DNA of 64,000 nt from Ramlibacter tataouinensis (GTDB lineage Bacteria > Pseudomonadota > Gammaproteobacteria > Burkholderiales > Burkholderiaceae_C): contig NZ_CP010951.1 of NCBI RefSeq assembly GCF_001580455.1, forward strand, positions 4,852,631 through 4,916,630. Direction: 5' to 3'. The notes below the pieces were generated by a model, which was given only the letters and a program-made list of their open reading frames with translations, was not told the DNA's origin and ran no database searches. Below, piece by piece: positions 56,484-64,000 of the stretch. Within the stretch, counting starts at the first letter, position 1; each line of letters opens with the position of its first letter. Position numbers and translations under genes: made by a program.

Positions 56484-56843
56484 TTATTCAACCGGTTCAC
56501 ACATGCATTGCAGGGGATGCCCTGCCTGGCGGGCCGCCTCCTGCACCTGCTCGACCTTGGTCGTGGCCACATCCCTCGAATACACCCCGCAGACGCCTTT
56601 GCCGTCCAGGTGGATCTTGAGCATGATCTGGGTCGCCGTCTCCCTGTCCTTGTTGAAGAATTCCTGGATCACCACCACCACGAATTCCATGGGGGTGTAG
56701 TCGTCGTTGAGCATGACGACCTGGTACATCTGGGGAGGCTTGGTTTTCTGGGTCCGCCGCTCGAGCACAACCGAGCCGCCGTCATCCTCCTTCGGCCGTA
56801 CAACCGGCGCGGTCGGCGCCGGTACGGGTGGTTTCGTTGCCAT
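56484..56843 (-). CDS. clpS: ClpS adaptor for N-degron recognition
   Basis: A 119-residue adaptor that delivers N-degron substrates to ClpA. Residues MYQVVMLNDDYTPMEFVVVVIQEFFN carry the binding pocket (Asn-Asp, Met) and TQIMLKIHLDGKGVCGVYSRDVATTKV the rest of the core. The N-terminal ~45 residues are a Pro/Lys-rich disordered tail. ATG at 56843 was selected (MATKPPV); an ATG at 56852 is in frame. Confidence 0.93.
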   Translation of the reverse strand: MATKPPVPAPTAPVVRPKEDDGGSVVLERRTQKTKPPQMYQVVMLNDDYTPMEFVVVVIQEFFNKDRETATQIMLKIHLDGKGVCGVYSRDVATTKVEQVQEAARQAGHPLQCMCEPVE

Positions 56844-57101
56844 GAAATTCATTCTAGCCAGCGGCACTTCGCACCGCAGCAAGCATGTGATTTGGTGGCG
56901 CCTCGACCACATTCAACCGGCGCGCCGACCCTGCACCATCCAGCGCCCCTCGGACGCGCAATTTTCAGCCGTCCGCAGCCGCGGAAGAGCCCCATCCCCC
57001 TGCCCAGCCCACGGAAAACTTTAGTATGTGAAAATATTGACAGCAGAGGGCACAAGCGTGAAACTTCGCACGCACTTGGAGTCCGCAAAGAGGAAAAAGA
57101 A

Positions 57102-57419
57102 ATGGCGACTGGCACGGTGAAATGGTTCAACGACGCGAAAGGCTTCGGCTTCATCGAACCCGATGGAGGCGGCGGAGACGTGTTCGCGCATTTTTCCGCC
57201 ATTGCCATGGAGGGCTTCAAGACCCTCAAGCAGGGCTCGCGCGTCACCTTCGAGATCACGCAGGGACCCAAGGGCCAGCTTGCGCAGAACATCCAGACCG
57301 AACCCGGCGGCATCGCCCCCATCACCACCCAGCCCTCCGGCGACCGCCAGCCGCGCCACAGCAAGGTGCGCGCGCCGCAGTTCCATGCCTCCGGGCATGG
57401 CGACCTGATGAGCAAGTAG
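57102..57419 (+). CDS. Cold-shock protein with C-terminal extension
   Basis: A 105-residue protein. Residues 1-67 are a complete cold-shock domain with RNP1 KGFGFIEP and RNP2 DVFAHFSAI. The remaining ~38 residues (Pro/Gln/Ser/His-rich, GGIAPITTQPSG) extend past the usual ~70-residue end. AAAGAGGAAAAAGAA lies before the ATG. The 258 bp upstream to clpS include an AT-rich stretch and a TTGACA at 57037-57042 with no good -10 match, so the promoter is uncertain. Confidence 0.92.
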   Translation: MATGTVKWFNDAKGFGFIEPDGGGGDVFAHFSAIAMEGFKTLKQGSRVTFEITQGPKGQLAQNIQTEPGGIAPITTQPSGDRQPRHSKVRAPQFHASGHGDLMSK

Positions 57420-57479
57420 GCAGCTTGCAAGCAGCTTGCCCGGTGCGGGCCGGACGGCCCACACCTCCTTCCTGACTCG

Positions 57480-60400
57480 TCACCAGATATAGGCCATCCC
57501 GTCCTGGATGGCGCCGATCACGTTCGCCTGGTTTTCCGGTGACTCCGAGAATCCAACCAGCAGGTGCGCGCGCGTGGCCCCCTTGGACAGCCAGTCCAGG
57601 TAAAAGGCCATGCCCTCGGGCTCGGGCTCGCGGTTCAGCACGTTGCGATACAGCTGCGTGATGTAGTCGCGGTCGGCCAGATTGCCGTAGGTGTTCTGGA
57701 ATTCGGGGCTGGCAATGAAGTTGCCGGCCACCGACAGCAGCGAATGGCCGATGTCCAGGTCGTGCATCTGGTAGCCCAGTCCGGGCAGGTCGGGCACGCG
57801 GTCGAAGGCCGCCTGGTACAGCCGGTAGGCCTGGCCGGCGGTGCCGCTGATGTCCAGGGCGACCTTGAAATCGTCGAAGACCAGGCGCTCGACGTTGACG
57901 AGCGTGTCGACATCGTCGGGGTTTTGCTTGGAAGCCACCGTGAAGCCGTTCGCCACGTGGGTCACGGTGAAATTGCCGAGCGAGCCGCTGTAGACGGCGA
58001 CATCGAGGCCCGCCCCCCCGTCGAGCGTGTCGCTGCCCGCGCCTGCCACGAAGGTGTCGTTGCCGTCCAGCGCCTGGATCTGGTCGCCGCCCGGGCTGCC
58101 GGCCAGGGAGTCGTTGCCGGTCGAGCCGTTGATGCTCACCGCCGTCGTCTTGAAGGCGTAGGGCCCGGAGGCGGCTACCCCGTTGCCCGCGGCGTCCTTG
58201 AAGGCGCCGGCCGAAACCTCGAAGCGGTAGGAGGTACCGGCCACGAGATCGACCGTCGGGTCGATGATCATGCTGTCGCCGTCGATCGTGAGCCGGTTGC
58301 TTGTGGCCACATCGAAACTTTCCAGCACCGTTCCGCCGGCCGTCTTGAGCACGATGGTCCCGGCTCCGCGCTGCACGGCCTCGCTGAACAGCAGAACGAA
58401 GTTGCTCGTGACCGGCACCGAGGCGCCGCCTTGGGTCGGCACGAAGGCGAGAATCGCCGGCGCCGTCGTATCCGGCTCGACCATGGTGCGGAAGTTGTAG
58501 CTTGCCGTGCCGGCGTAGGCGTTGCCTTCCACGTCGGTGACGTTGCCGGCAGCGAACTCCACTCTGTAGTCGGTGAAGTAATCGAGCAAGGCCGTGGGAT
58601 CGAGCGTGAGCGTGTCGCCTGCAACGGTGATCCGGCCACTGCTGCCGACGTCGAAGCTCTCCACCAAGGTACCGTCGGCCTTCTTCAGCAGGATGGCGCC
58701 GGTGCCCAGGACGATGGCCTCGCTGAAAGTCACGGTCACATTCGCATCCGGCGCGACTCCTGTGGCCTCGTCCGCAGGCGAGAAGGCCTGTACCGTGGGA
58801 GGCGTGTGGTCTCCCGCCACGACGGCGTCCGTGCCGGCGGACCAGAGTGTTTCGGTGTTGCCCGATCCATCGACGAACCGGACACGCACGCTCAGGGTGA
58901 GGCCCACGTCATCCTCGGCGGCTTTGTAGCTTGCCGAAGTGGCGCCGGCTATCGCGGCATCTCCACGGAACCACTGGAAGCTGAGGTTGCCTACACCGTC
59001 GGCGTCCGTCACGGACGAAGCGACGGCCGCCAGGGTGCGCCCCTCCTTGGCCGTGCCCGTGATTGCCACGGTTCCGGTGGCAAAGTGCGTATTGAGCGTC
59101 AGCACCTGGTCGGCAAACACGATGGCATCGACGCCGGTCAGCACGTCGGTGCCTTCGCCGCCGGTGATGGTGATGTTTCCACTGGATTGCGTGATGCCGT
59201 AGTCCGCGCGCTGGCCCGCATAGACGGCCCGGTCGTCGCCTGCGTCGCCGTCCAGCACGTCGTTGCCAGCGCCGCCCGTCAGCGTGTCATCGCCGAGGCC
59301 GCCCTGCAGGGTGTCGTTGCCGCCGCCGCCATCGAGTCCGTTGTTGCCTGCATTGCCCTGCAGCAGGTTCGCAGCCGTGTTGCCCGTGCCCGAAAGCGCC
59401 GATGCGATCAACTTCAGGTTCTCGACGCTGTCGGGCAGGACGTACGTGGCCAGCTTGCTCCACACCCAATCGGTGCCGAAGTCCAGGCCGGCCCATTCAA
59501 CTGCCTGGTCACCGACGTTGTCGACGACGTAGATGTCGTCACCGAGATAGCCGTACATCTCGTCAGCGCCCGCGCCGCCGTCGATGACGTTCCTGCCATC
59601 GCTGCCGCGCAGGAAGTTGTCGGACGCGTTGCCCGTGATGTCGAAGTCGGCGGTTCCGCTTTGCTCGCCGTACACGCGCTCGATGCTGGTGCCCGTGAGG
59701 TCGATCCCGATGCCGAACGTGACGATCGAGTCGTAGCCCTGGCCGTCCAGCTCGATCACCACGTCATCGTCGCTGTCGACGTAATACTGGTCATCGCCGA
59801 GGCCGCCCTGCATCGTATCTGCGCCGCCCTTGCCGTCGATGAAGTTGCCCAGCGCGTTGCCCGTGATGACGTTGTCCAGATTGTTGCCGGTGGCGCTGAT
59901 GCCGTTCAACAGCACCAGGTTCTCGATGTGGTTCCCCAGAGTGAAATCCACCACGGAGCGCACCGTGTCGATGCCCTCGCCCGAGTTCTCGACGATCCAG
60001 TAGAGGCTTCCGCCCACCAGGTAGGTGTCGTTGCCCGCACCGCCGTACATGCGCGCGTAGCCGCCGCTGTCGCTCAAGGTGTCGTCGCCGCCCAGCCCGT
60101 ACAGGTCGTCGTTGAAGCCACCGCCGGCGCTCAGGACATTGGCGGCTTCGTTGCCCGTAATGGTCTCGCCGCCAGCGGCAGATCCGGTGCCGTTGATCGC
60201 CCCGTTACCCATCAGGGTCATGAATTCGACCCCGAAGGCGAGCGTGTAGCTCACCCAGGCATGGATCACGTCGCCTTCCCCACCGGAAATGAACGAGGCG
60301 TCCTCGATCACCACGTCACCGGCGTCATCGACGACATAGACGTCGCGTCCGGTGCCGCCCGCCATCGAGTCGGCACCGGCGCCGCCGTCCAGCAGGTCGT

Positions 60401-62165
60401 AGTCCCACGAGCCGATCAGGGTGTCGCGCCCCGCGCCGCCCATCAGCGTGTCGCCCCCGCCGAATCCGCCCACCACCGCGGTCAGGACGTTGTCGCCGCT
60501 GTTGCCGACGATGACGTTCGCTGCGGCGTTGCCCTTCCCGTTGATGTTGGCGCTGCCCGTGAGGGTCAGGGACTCGACATCCGGGGCGTTGCCGAGGTCG
60601 TAGCTGGCACTGGCAAAGACCGTGTCGGCGTCGATGCCGGACTCCAGGATCGTGTCGCCCGCGTTGTCGACGATGTAACTGTCGGCCCCGAATCCGCCCG
60701 ACAGCGTGTCGGCTCCCGCGCCACCGTCGAGGGTATCCGCACCGTTGGACCCTGTGATGCTGTTGCCCAGCGCGTTGCCGGTGCCGGTCTTGCCCGAGGT
60801 GGTGAGAACCAGGCTCTCGACCTGGCTGCCCAGCGTGTACGACACCGCGCTGAACACCACGTCCGTGCCGCCGCCGGCAAGTTCGATCGTGGTGTCGAAT
60901 CCGTCCACGATGTACGTGTCATCGCCCTCGCCGCCAACCAGCGTGTCCGCGCCGGCGCCGCCCTCCAGGGTATCGTTCCCGCCTTGGCCGTACAGCAGGT
61001 TGGCGAGTGCGTTGCCGGTGATCCGGTTGTGCGAGGCGTTCCCGCTCGCGCTGGCCGCGGTGCCGGCAAGTTCGAGGTTCTCGATGCCGGGCGCACCGAG
61101 CACGTAGCCGTCGATGGAGGAACGCACGGTGTCGTCGCCGCCGGCGTCGTTGATCACATCGCCCAGCGCGTCCACCAGGAAGAGGTCATTCCCCGTTCCG
61201 CCATTGAGCGTGTCAGCGCCCAGGCCACCGTCCAGGGTGTCGCCAGCGTTGTTGCCGGTGATGACGTTCGCCAGCGCGTTGCCATGTCCCGCGAGCTGCG
61301 CGCTACCGGTCAGCAGCAGGTTCTCGACTTCAGCCGCCAGCGTGAAGCTCACGCTGCTGGACACGCTGTCGATACCGCCGCCCGGGGATTCCTGGATCAC
61401 CGTGACGGAACTGCTCACCAGGTAGGTGTCGTTGCCCGCGCCGCCGCGCAAGGTGTCGATGCCACCGGCGCCTCCGTCGAGCGTGTCGTTGCCCGCGAGG
61501 CCCTCGAGCAGGTTCGAACCGGCATTGCCCTCCAACGCATTGTCGAGCTCGTTGCCCCAGCCCGTGCTGTTCCCACTGCCCAGAAGCAGCAGGTCCTCGA
61601 CGTTGGCGGGAAGCACGTAGGAAGTGAGGCTCACGACCGCGTCGTGCCCGGCGCCCGCCGACTCGATCACGATGTCGTTCGACGCGTGCTCAGTACCGCC
61701 CACGCCGTAGATGTCGTCCCCAAGGCCCCCCACGAGGGTGTCGACCGTGGCGTCGTCAGCGCCTTCCAGCAAGTCGTTGCCCGCCCCCGCCGAGATCGAA
61801 TCGGCGCCGGCGTAGCCTTCGAGGAAGTCGTCGCCCGGCGAGCCGATGAGCGTGTCGTTGCCCGAGAACCAGAGTTGGGTGACCGCCTCGGCATTGCCCC
61901 AAGCGAGCGTGCTGAAGAAAGTGATGGCGTCGATGTTCAGGCCCGTGATGCGCGCCTGCAGGCCGCCGTTGGCCCCGTCGTACATCTCGAAGCCCGTGTG
62001 GGTGCCGCCGACGAGATCGCCGTCACCGTCGTAGATGAAGTTGCCGTAGTAGTTGAAGGTGACCATGCCGGCGACGATCTGGATCAGGCCGGCGTCTGCG
62101 ACCGTCAGCGTACCCGCCAGGGGATCTGCGTCGCTGGGGGTATGGAATGCTTCGAAAAGGGCCAA
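57480..62165 (-). CDS. RTX-type calcium-binding repeat protein with Ig-like and DUF4214 domains
   Basis: A 1561-residue secreted protein lacking a classical signal peptide. Most of it (about 100-1090) is a series of RTX blocks, each with GGxGxD nonapeptides (GGAGNDTLxGG type) alternating with VENLxLxG repeats. Two Ig-like repeats follow (TPPTVQAFSPADEATGV and APAILAFVPTQGG, each ending in YNFRTM or YAFKTT), then another RTX stretch, and a DUF4214 C-terminal domain (AYRLYQAAFDRVPD, YRNVLNREPEPEGMAFYLDWL). Type I secretion via the C-terminus is typical; no transporter genes are in the window. The start is TTG at 62163-62165, as no ATG fits. Confidence 0.88.
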   Translation of the reverse strand: MALFEAFHTPSDADPLAGTLTVADAGLIQIVAGMVTFNYYGNFIYDGDGDLVGGTHTGFEMYDGANGGLQARITGLNIDAITFFSTLAWGNAEAVTQLWFSGNDTLIGSPGDDFLEGYAGADSISAGAGNDLLEGADDATVDTLVGGLGDDIYGVGGTEHASNDIVIESAGAGHDAVVSLTSYVLPANVEDLLLLGSGNSTGWGNELDNALEGNAGSNLLEGLAGNDTLDGGAGGIDTLRGGAGNDTYLVSSSVTVIQESPGGGIDSVSSSVSFTLAAEVENLLLTGSAQLAGHGNALANVITGNNAGDTLDGGLGADTLNGGTGNDLFLVDALGDVINDAGGDDTVRSSIDGYVLGAPGIENLELAGTAASASGNASHNRITGNALANLLYGQGGNDTLEGGAGADTLVGGEGDDTYIVDGFDTTIELAGGGTDVVFSAVSYTLGSQVESLVLTTSGKTGTGNALGNSITGSNGADTLDGGAGADTLSGGFGADSYIVDNAGDTILESGIDADTVFASASYDLGNAPDVESLTLTGSANINGKGNAAANVIVGNSGDNVLTAVVGGFGGGDTLMGGAGRDTLIGSWDYDLLDGGAGADSMAGGTGRDVYVVDDAGDVVIEDASFISGGEGDVIHAWVSYTLAFGVEFMTLMGNGAINGTGSAAGGETITGNEAANVLSAGGGFNDDLYGLGGDDTLSDSGGYARMYGGAGNDTYLVGGSLYWIVENSGEGIDTVRSVVDFTLGNHIENLVLLNGISATGNNLDNVITGNALGNFIDGKGGADTMQGGLGDDQYYVDSDDDVVIELDGQGYDSIVTFGIGIDLTGTSIERVYGEQSGTADFDITGNASDNFLRGSDGRNVIDGGAGADEMYGYLGDDIYVVDNVGDQAVEWAGLDFGTDWVWSKLATYVLPDSVENLKLIASALSGTGNTAANLLQGNAGNNGLDGGGGNDTLQGGLGDDTLTGGAGNDVLDGDAGDDRAVYAGQRADYGITQSSGNITITGGEGTDVLTGVDAIVFADQVLTLNTHFATGTVAITGTAKEGRTLAAVASSVTDADGVGNLSFQWFRGDAAIAGATSASYKAAEDDVGLTLSVRVRFVDGSGNTETLWSAGTDAVVAGDHTPPTVQAFSPADEATGVAPDANVTVTFSEAIVLGTGAILLKKADGTLVESFDVGSSGRITVAGDTLTLDPTALLDYFTDYRVEFAAGNVTDVEGNAYAGTASYNFRTMVEPDTTAPAILAFVPTQGGASVPVTSNFVLLFSEAVQRGAGTIVLKTAGGTVLESFDVATSNRLTIDGDSMIIDPTVDLVAGTSYRFEVSAGAFKDAAGNGVAASGPYAFKTTAVSINGSTGNDSLAGSPGGDQIQALDGNDTFVAGAGSDTLDGGAGLDVAVYSGSLGNFTVTHVANGFTVASKQNPDDVDTLVNVERLVFDDFKVALDISGTAGQAYRLYQAAFDRVPDLPGLGYQMHDLDIGHSLLSVAGNFIASPEFQNTYGNLADRDYITQLYRNVLNREPEPEGMAFYLDWLSKGATRAHLLVGFSESPENQANVIGAIQDGMAYIW

Positions 62166-62240
62166 GGTGTGCTCACCGGTTGTTTGTTATTGATGGCCCG
62201 CAAACTATACCCAGATGGTTCTATATCCACGCCCCAATGA

Positions 62241-62274
62241 AAAAGCCCCGTGGCACGCAGCCAACGGGGCTTTT
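62241..62274 (-). terminator. Intrinsic terminator downstream of icd
   Basis: An 11-bp stem (AAAAGCCCCGT with ACGGGGCTTTT) and 12-nt loop, followed on the minus strand by five T residues. It lies 39 bp after the icd stop and could also act on the plus strand. Confidence 0.8.
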
Positions 62275-62312
62275 GTATCAAGCGGATTCACGGCGCCCTG
62301 CGGCGCCCGCGA

Positions 62313-63564
62313 TCACATGTTGTCGATCATCACCTGCCCGAAGCCCGAGCAACTCACTTGCGTCGCGCCATCCATCAGTCGCGCAAAGTCGTAGGTGACC
62401 TTCTTGGACAGAATGGACTTCTCGAGCGAGCTGATGATCAGGTCGGCGGCTTCCTTCCAGCCCATGTGCCGCAGCATCATCTCGGCCGAGAGGATCTCGG
62501 AGCCCGGGTTCACGTAGTCCTTGCCGGCGTACTTGGGCGCGGTGCCGTGCGTCGCCTCGAACATCGCGACCGAGTCGGACAGGTTGGCGCCGGGGGCGAT
62601 GCCGATGCCGCCGACCTGCGCGGCCAGCGCGTCGGAGATGTAGTCGCCGTTCAGGTTCAGCGTGGCCACCACGCTGTACTCGGCCGGGCGCAGCAGGATC
62701 TGCTGCAGGAAGGCGTCGGCGATCGAGTCCTTGACCACGATGTCCTTGCCGGTCTTCGGGTTCTTGAACTTGCACCACGGGCCGCCGTCGATTTCCACCG
62801 CGCCGAATTCCTTCTGCGCGAGGGCGTAGGACCAGTCACGGAAGCCGCCTTCCGTGTACTTCATGATGTTGCCCTTGTGCACGATGGTCACGCTGGGCTT
62901 GTCGTTGTCGATGGCGTACTGGATCGCCTTGCGCACCAGGCGCTCGGTGCCTTCGCGCGACACGGGCTTGACGCCGATGCCCGAGGTTTCCGGGAAGCGG
63001 ATCTTCTTGACGCCCATCTCCTGGATCAGGAACTTGATGACCTTCTGGGCTTCTCGGTGTTGGCTTCCCACTCGATGCCGGCGTAGATGTCTTCCGAGTT
63101 CTCGCGGAAGATCACCATGTTGGTCTTGTGCGGCTCCTTCAGCGGCGACGGCACGCCGTCGAAGTACTGGATTCGGGGCGCAGGCAGACGTAGAGGTCGA
63201 GCTCCTGGCGCAGGGCCACATTGAGCGAGCGGATGCCGCCGCCGACCGGCGTGGTGACGGCCCTTGATGGACACCACATATTCGCGCACCGCCTGCAGCG
63301 TTTCGTCGGGCAGCCACACGTCCGGGCCGGTAGACTTGGTGGACTTCTCGCCGGCGTACACCTCCATCCAGTGGATCTTCTTCTTGCCGCCGTAAGCCTT
63401 GGCCACGGCCGCGTCCACCACCTCAGCATCACCGGGGTGATGTCCATGCCGGTGCCGTCGCCCTCGATGTACGGAATGATCGGCTGGTCCGGCACGTTCA
63501 GGGACATGTCGGCGTTGACGGTGATCTTCTGGCCTTGCGAAGGCACTTTGATGTGCTGGTACAT
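62313..63564 (-). CDS. icd: NADP-dependent isocitrate dehydrogenase, frame broken four times
   Basis: The protein is spread over three frames. Start MYQHIKVPSQGQKITVNAD at 63564; frame changes occur near 63423 (one base short), near 63260 (two bases short, KGPVTTP expected), near 63174 (two bases extra in CCCC and AA runs), and near 63044 (one base short). From 63040 to 62313 the frame is intact and shows the Icd core through FARLMDGATQVSCSGFGQVMIDNM. Residue content matches E. coli Icd (416 aa) closely. Conservation around each break and the homopolymer positions favour sequencing error over decay. The TCA-cycle role is known for the family. Confidence 0.85.
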
Positions 63565-63763
63565 GAGAAAAACGTCTCCGGGGGTGGGGAGGTTGCTGCG
63601 TCGGATGTGTTCTGGCCCGGCGATATCCGGGTAAACCAGAGGATTTTAGCGCCCAAAACCCGAGATGGACTGTGTCAACCGCGCGCGCCTGCGCGTTTGC
63701 ATGAGGCGGCCCGATTCGGACCGCGAATTTTCGAAAATCCAACCAAATCCAATAGGACTCAGA

Positions 63764-63952
63764 ATGACCAAGCTGCTCGCTACCTGGTTGCCACGCTGTT
63801 CGCCGGCGCCGTGTTCGCCCAAGCCGCCGGCCGCCGCCGCTTCCGGCGCCAAGCCCGCCGCCAAGACGGAAGCCAAGGCTGACGCCAAGGCCGAGAAGAA
63901 GGCTGACGCCAAGGCCGAGAAGAAGGCCGACGCTGCTTCCGCCAAGAAGTAA
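63764..63952 (+). CDS. Small exported Ala/Lys-rich protein, frame disturbed
   Basis: The frame encodes 62 residues ending in a repeat of DAKAEKK. As printed, the segment after MTKLLAT reads WLPRCSPAPCSPKPP, but the neighbouring frame gives LVATLFAGAVFAQAAG, a clear signal peptide. One base is missing near 63782 and one extra near 63826, which together restore the frame. The true product is probably a secreted Ala/Lys-rich protein of about 63 residues, as found in Comamonadaceae. A terminator follows. Confidence 0.6.
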   Translation: MTKLLATWLPRCSPAPCSPKPPAAAASGAKPAAKTEAKADAKAEKKADAKAEKKADAASAKK

Positions 63953-63973
63953 TTCGGTTTCCACCGAAGAAAA

Positions 63974-63996
63974 CGCCCGCGCAAGCGGGCGTTTTT
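63974..63996 (+). terminator. Intrinsic terminator after the small Ala/Lys-rich gene
   Basis: A perfect 7-bp stem CGCCCGC/GCGGGCG with a GCAA tetraloop is followed by five T residues. Confidence 0.88.
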
Positions 63997-64000
63997 GTTT

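Noticed and set aside
57037..57064. TTGACA-type promoter upstream of the cold-shock gene
   Set aside because: The -35 match is good but no acceptable -10 lies at the right spacing.
57564..62240. A 1558-residue open frame opposite the RTX gene
   Set aside because: It has no recognisable domain and mirrors the GGxGxD codons of the minus strand. Long antisense frames are expected in high-GC coding DNA.
62313..63564. icd as a true pseudogene
   Set aside because: All four breaks fit homopolymer miscounts and the rest is highly conserved; no stop or deletion independent of these is present.

Overview
The window is high-GC bacterial chromosome, gene dense, with short intergenic gaps and many ATGA/TGATG start-stop overlaps. 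Gene content (tolB-pal-cpoB, rsfS-rlmH-maf-rng, clpS-clpA, a paa/liv aromatic-acid cluster, URC-type uracil catabolism) fits a betaproteobacterium of the order Burkholderiales, most likely Comamonadaceae. That placement is inferred from gene order and protein character, not from a search. No phage, insertion sequence or CRISPR array was seen.

Region 1 (0-14.2 kb, minus strand) is one long aromatic-acid unit read from 14229 down to 569: paaG, paaK, paaJ, a LivK-type binding protein, a terminator hairpin, a ferritin-like diiron protein, a ferredoxin/FAD/NAD reductase, livH, livM, livG, a hemerythrin-LivF fusion, paaF and paaZ. It has import, CoA activation and most CoA-thioester steps of phenylacetate degradation. 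It lacks the multicomponent epoxidase paaABCDE and paaH; an unassigned diiron protein/reductase pair lies inside the operon instead. A PAS histidine kinase and a NarL-type regulator diverge from paaG and may control it.

Region 2 (16-21.8 kb) holds a nitronate monooxygenase, a decayed gene fragment, an orphan Flp-like pilin with a repeat-coded Asn/Gly tail, tRNA-Lys, tcdA and tolB-pal-cpoB, which here lack an adjacent tolQRA. Region 3 (21.8-27.8 kb) is lipopolysaccharide assembly: two glycosyltransferases, an MsbA flippase, a heptosyltransferase-like protein and an O-antigen ligase/polymerase.

Region 4 (27.8-36.6 kb) is a housekeeping run on the minus strand (yebC, purD, hemF, nadD, rsfS, rlmH, maf, rng), interrupted by a 269-bp inverted-repeat element, with a HerA-like ATPase diverging from yebC. 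RsfS has an unusual Lys/Ala-rich repeat tail. Region 5 (36.7-44.6 kb) holds a URC-type uracil catabolism operon (GTP cyclohydrolase II-like, DUF1688, upp), a papain-like peptidase fused to an alpha/beta-hydrolase, a lipoprotein nucleosidase and a cytosine deaminase.

Region 6 (44.7-57.4 kb) is mixed: membrane protein, methyltransferase, FKBP isomerase, a divergent DUF2182/DUF1326 pair, a Gly-rich secreted repeat protein, a PanE-like reductase, a kinase plus non-canonical enolase pair, an EVE protein, a META-MliC lipoprotein, clpS-clpA and a cold-shock protein. Region 7 (57.5-64 kb) has a 1561-residue RTX-type protein and icd. The last ~1 kb shows at least six frame breaks, most at homopolymers, and looks like sequencing error rather than gene decay.
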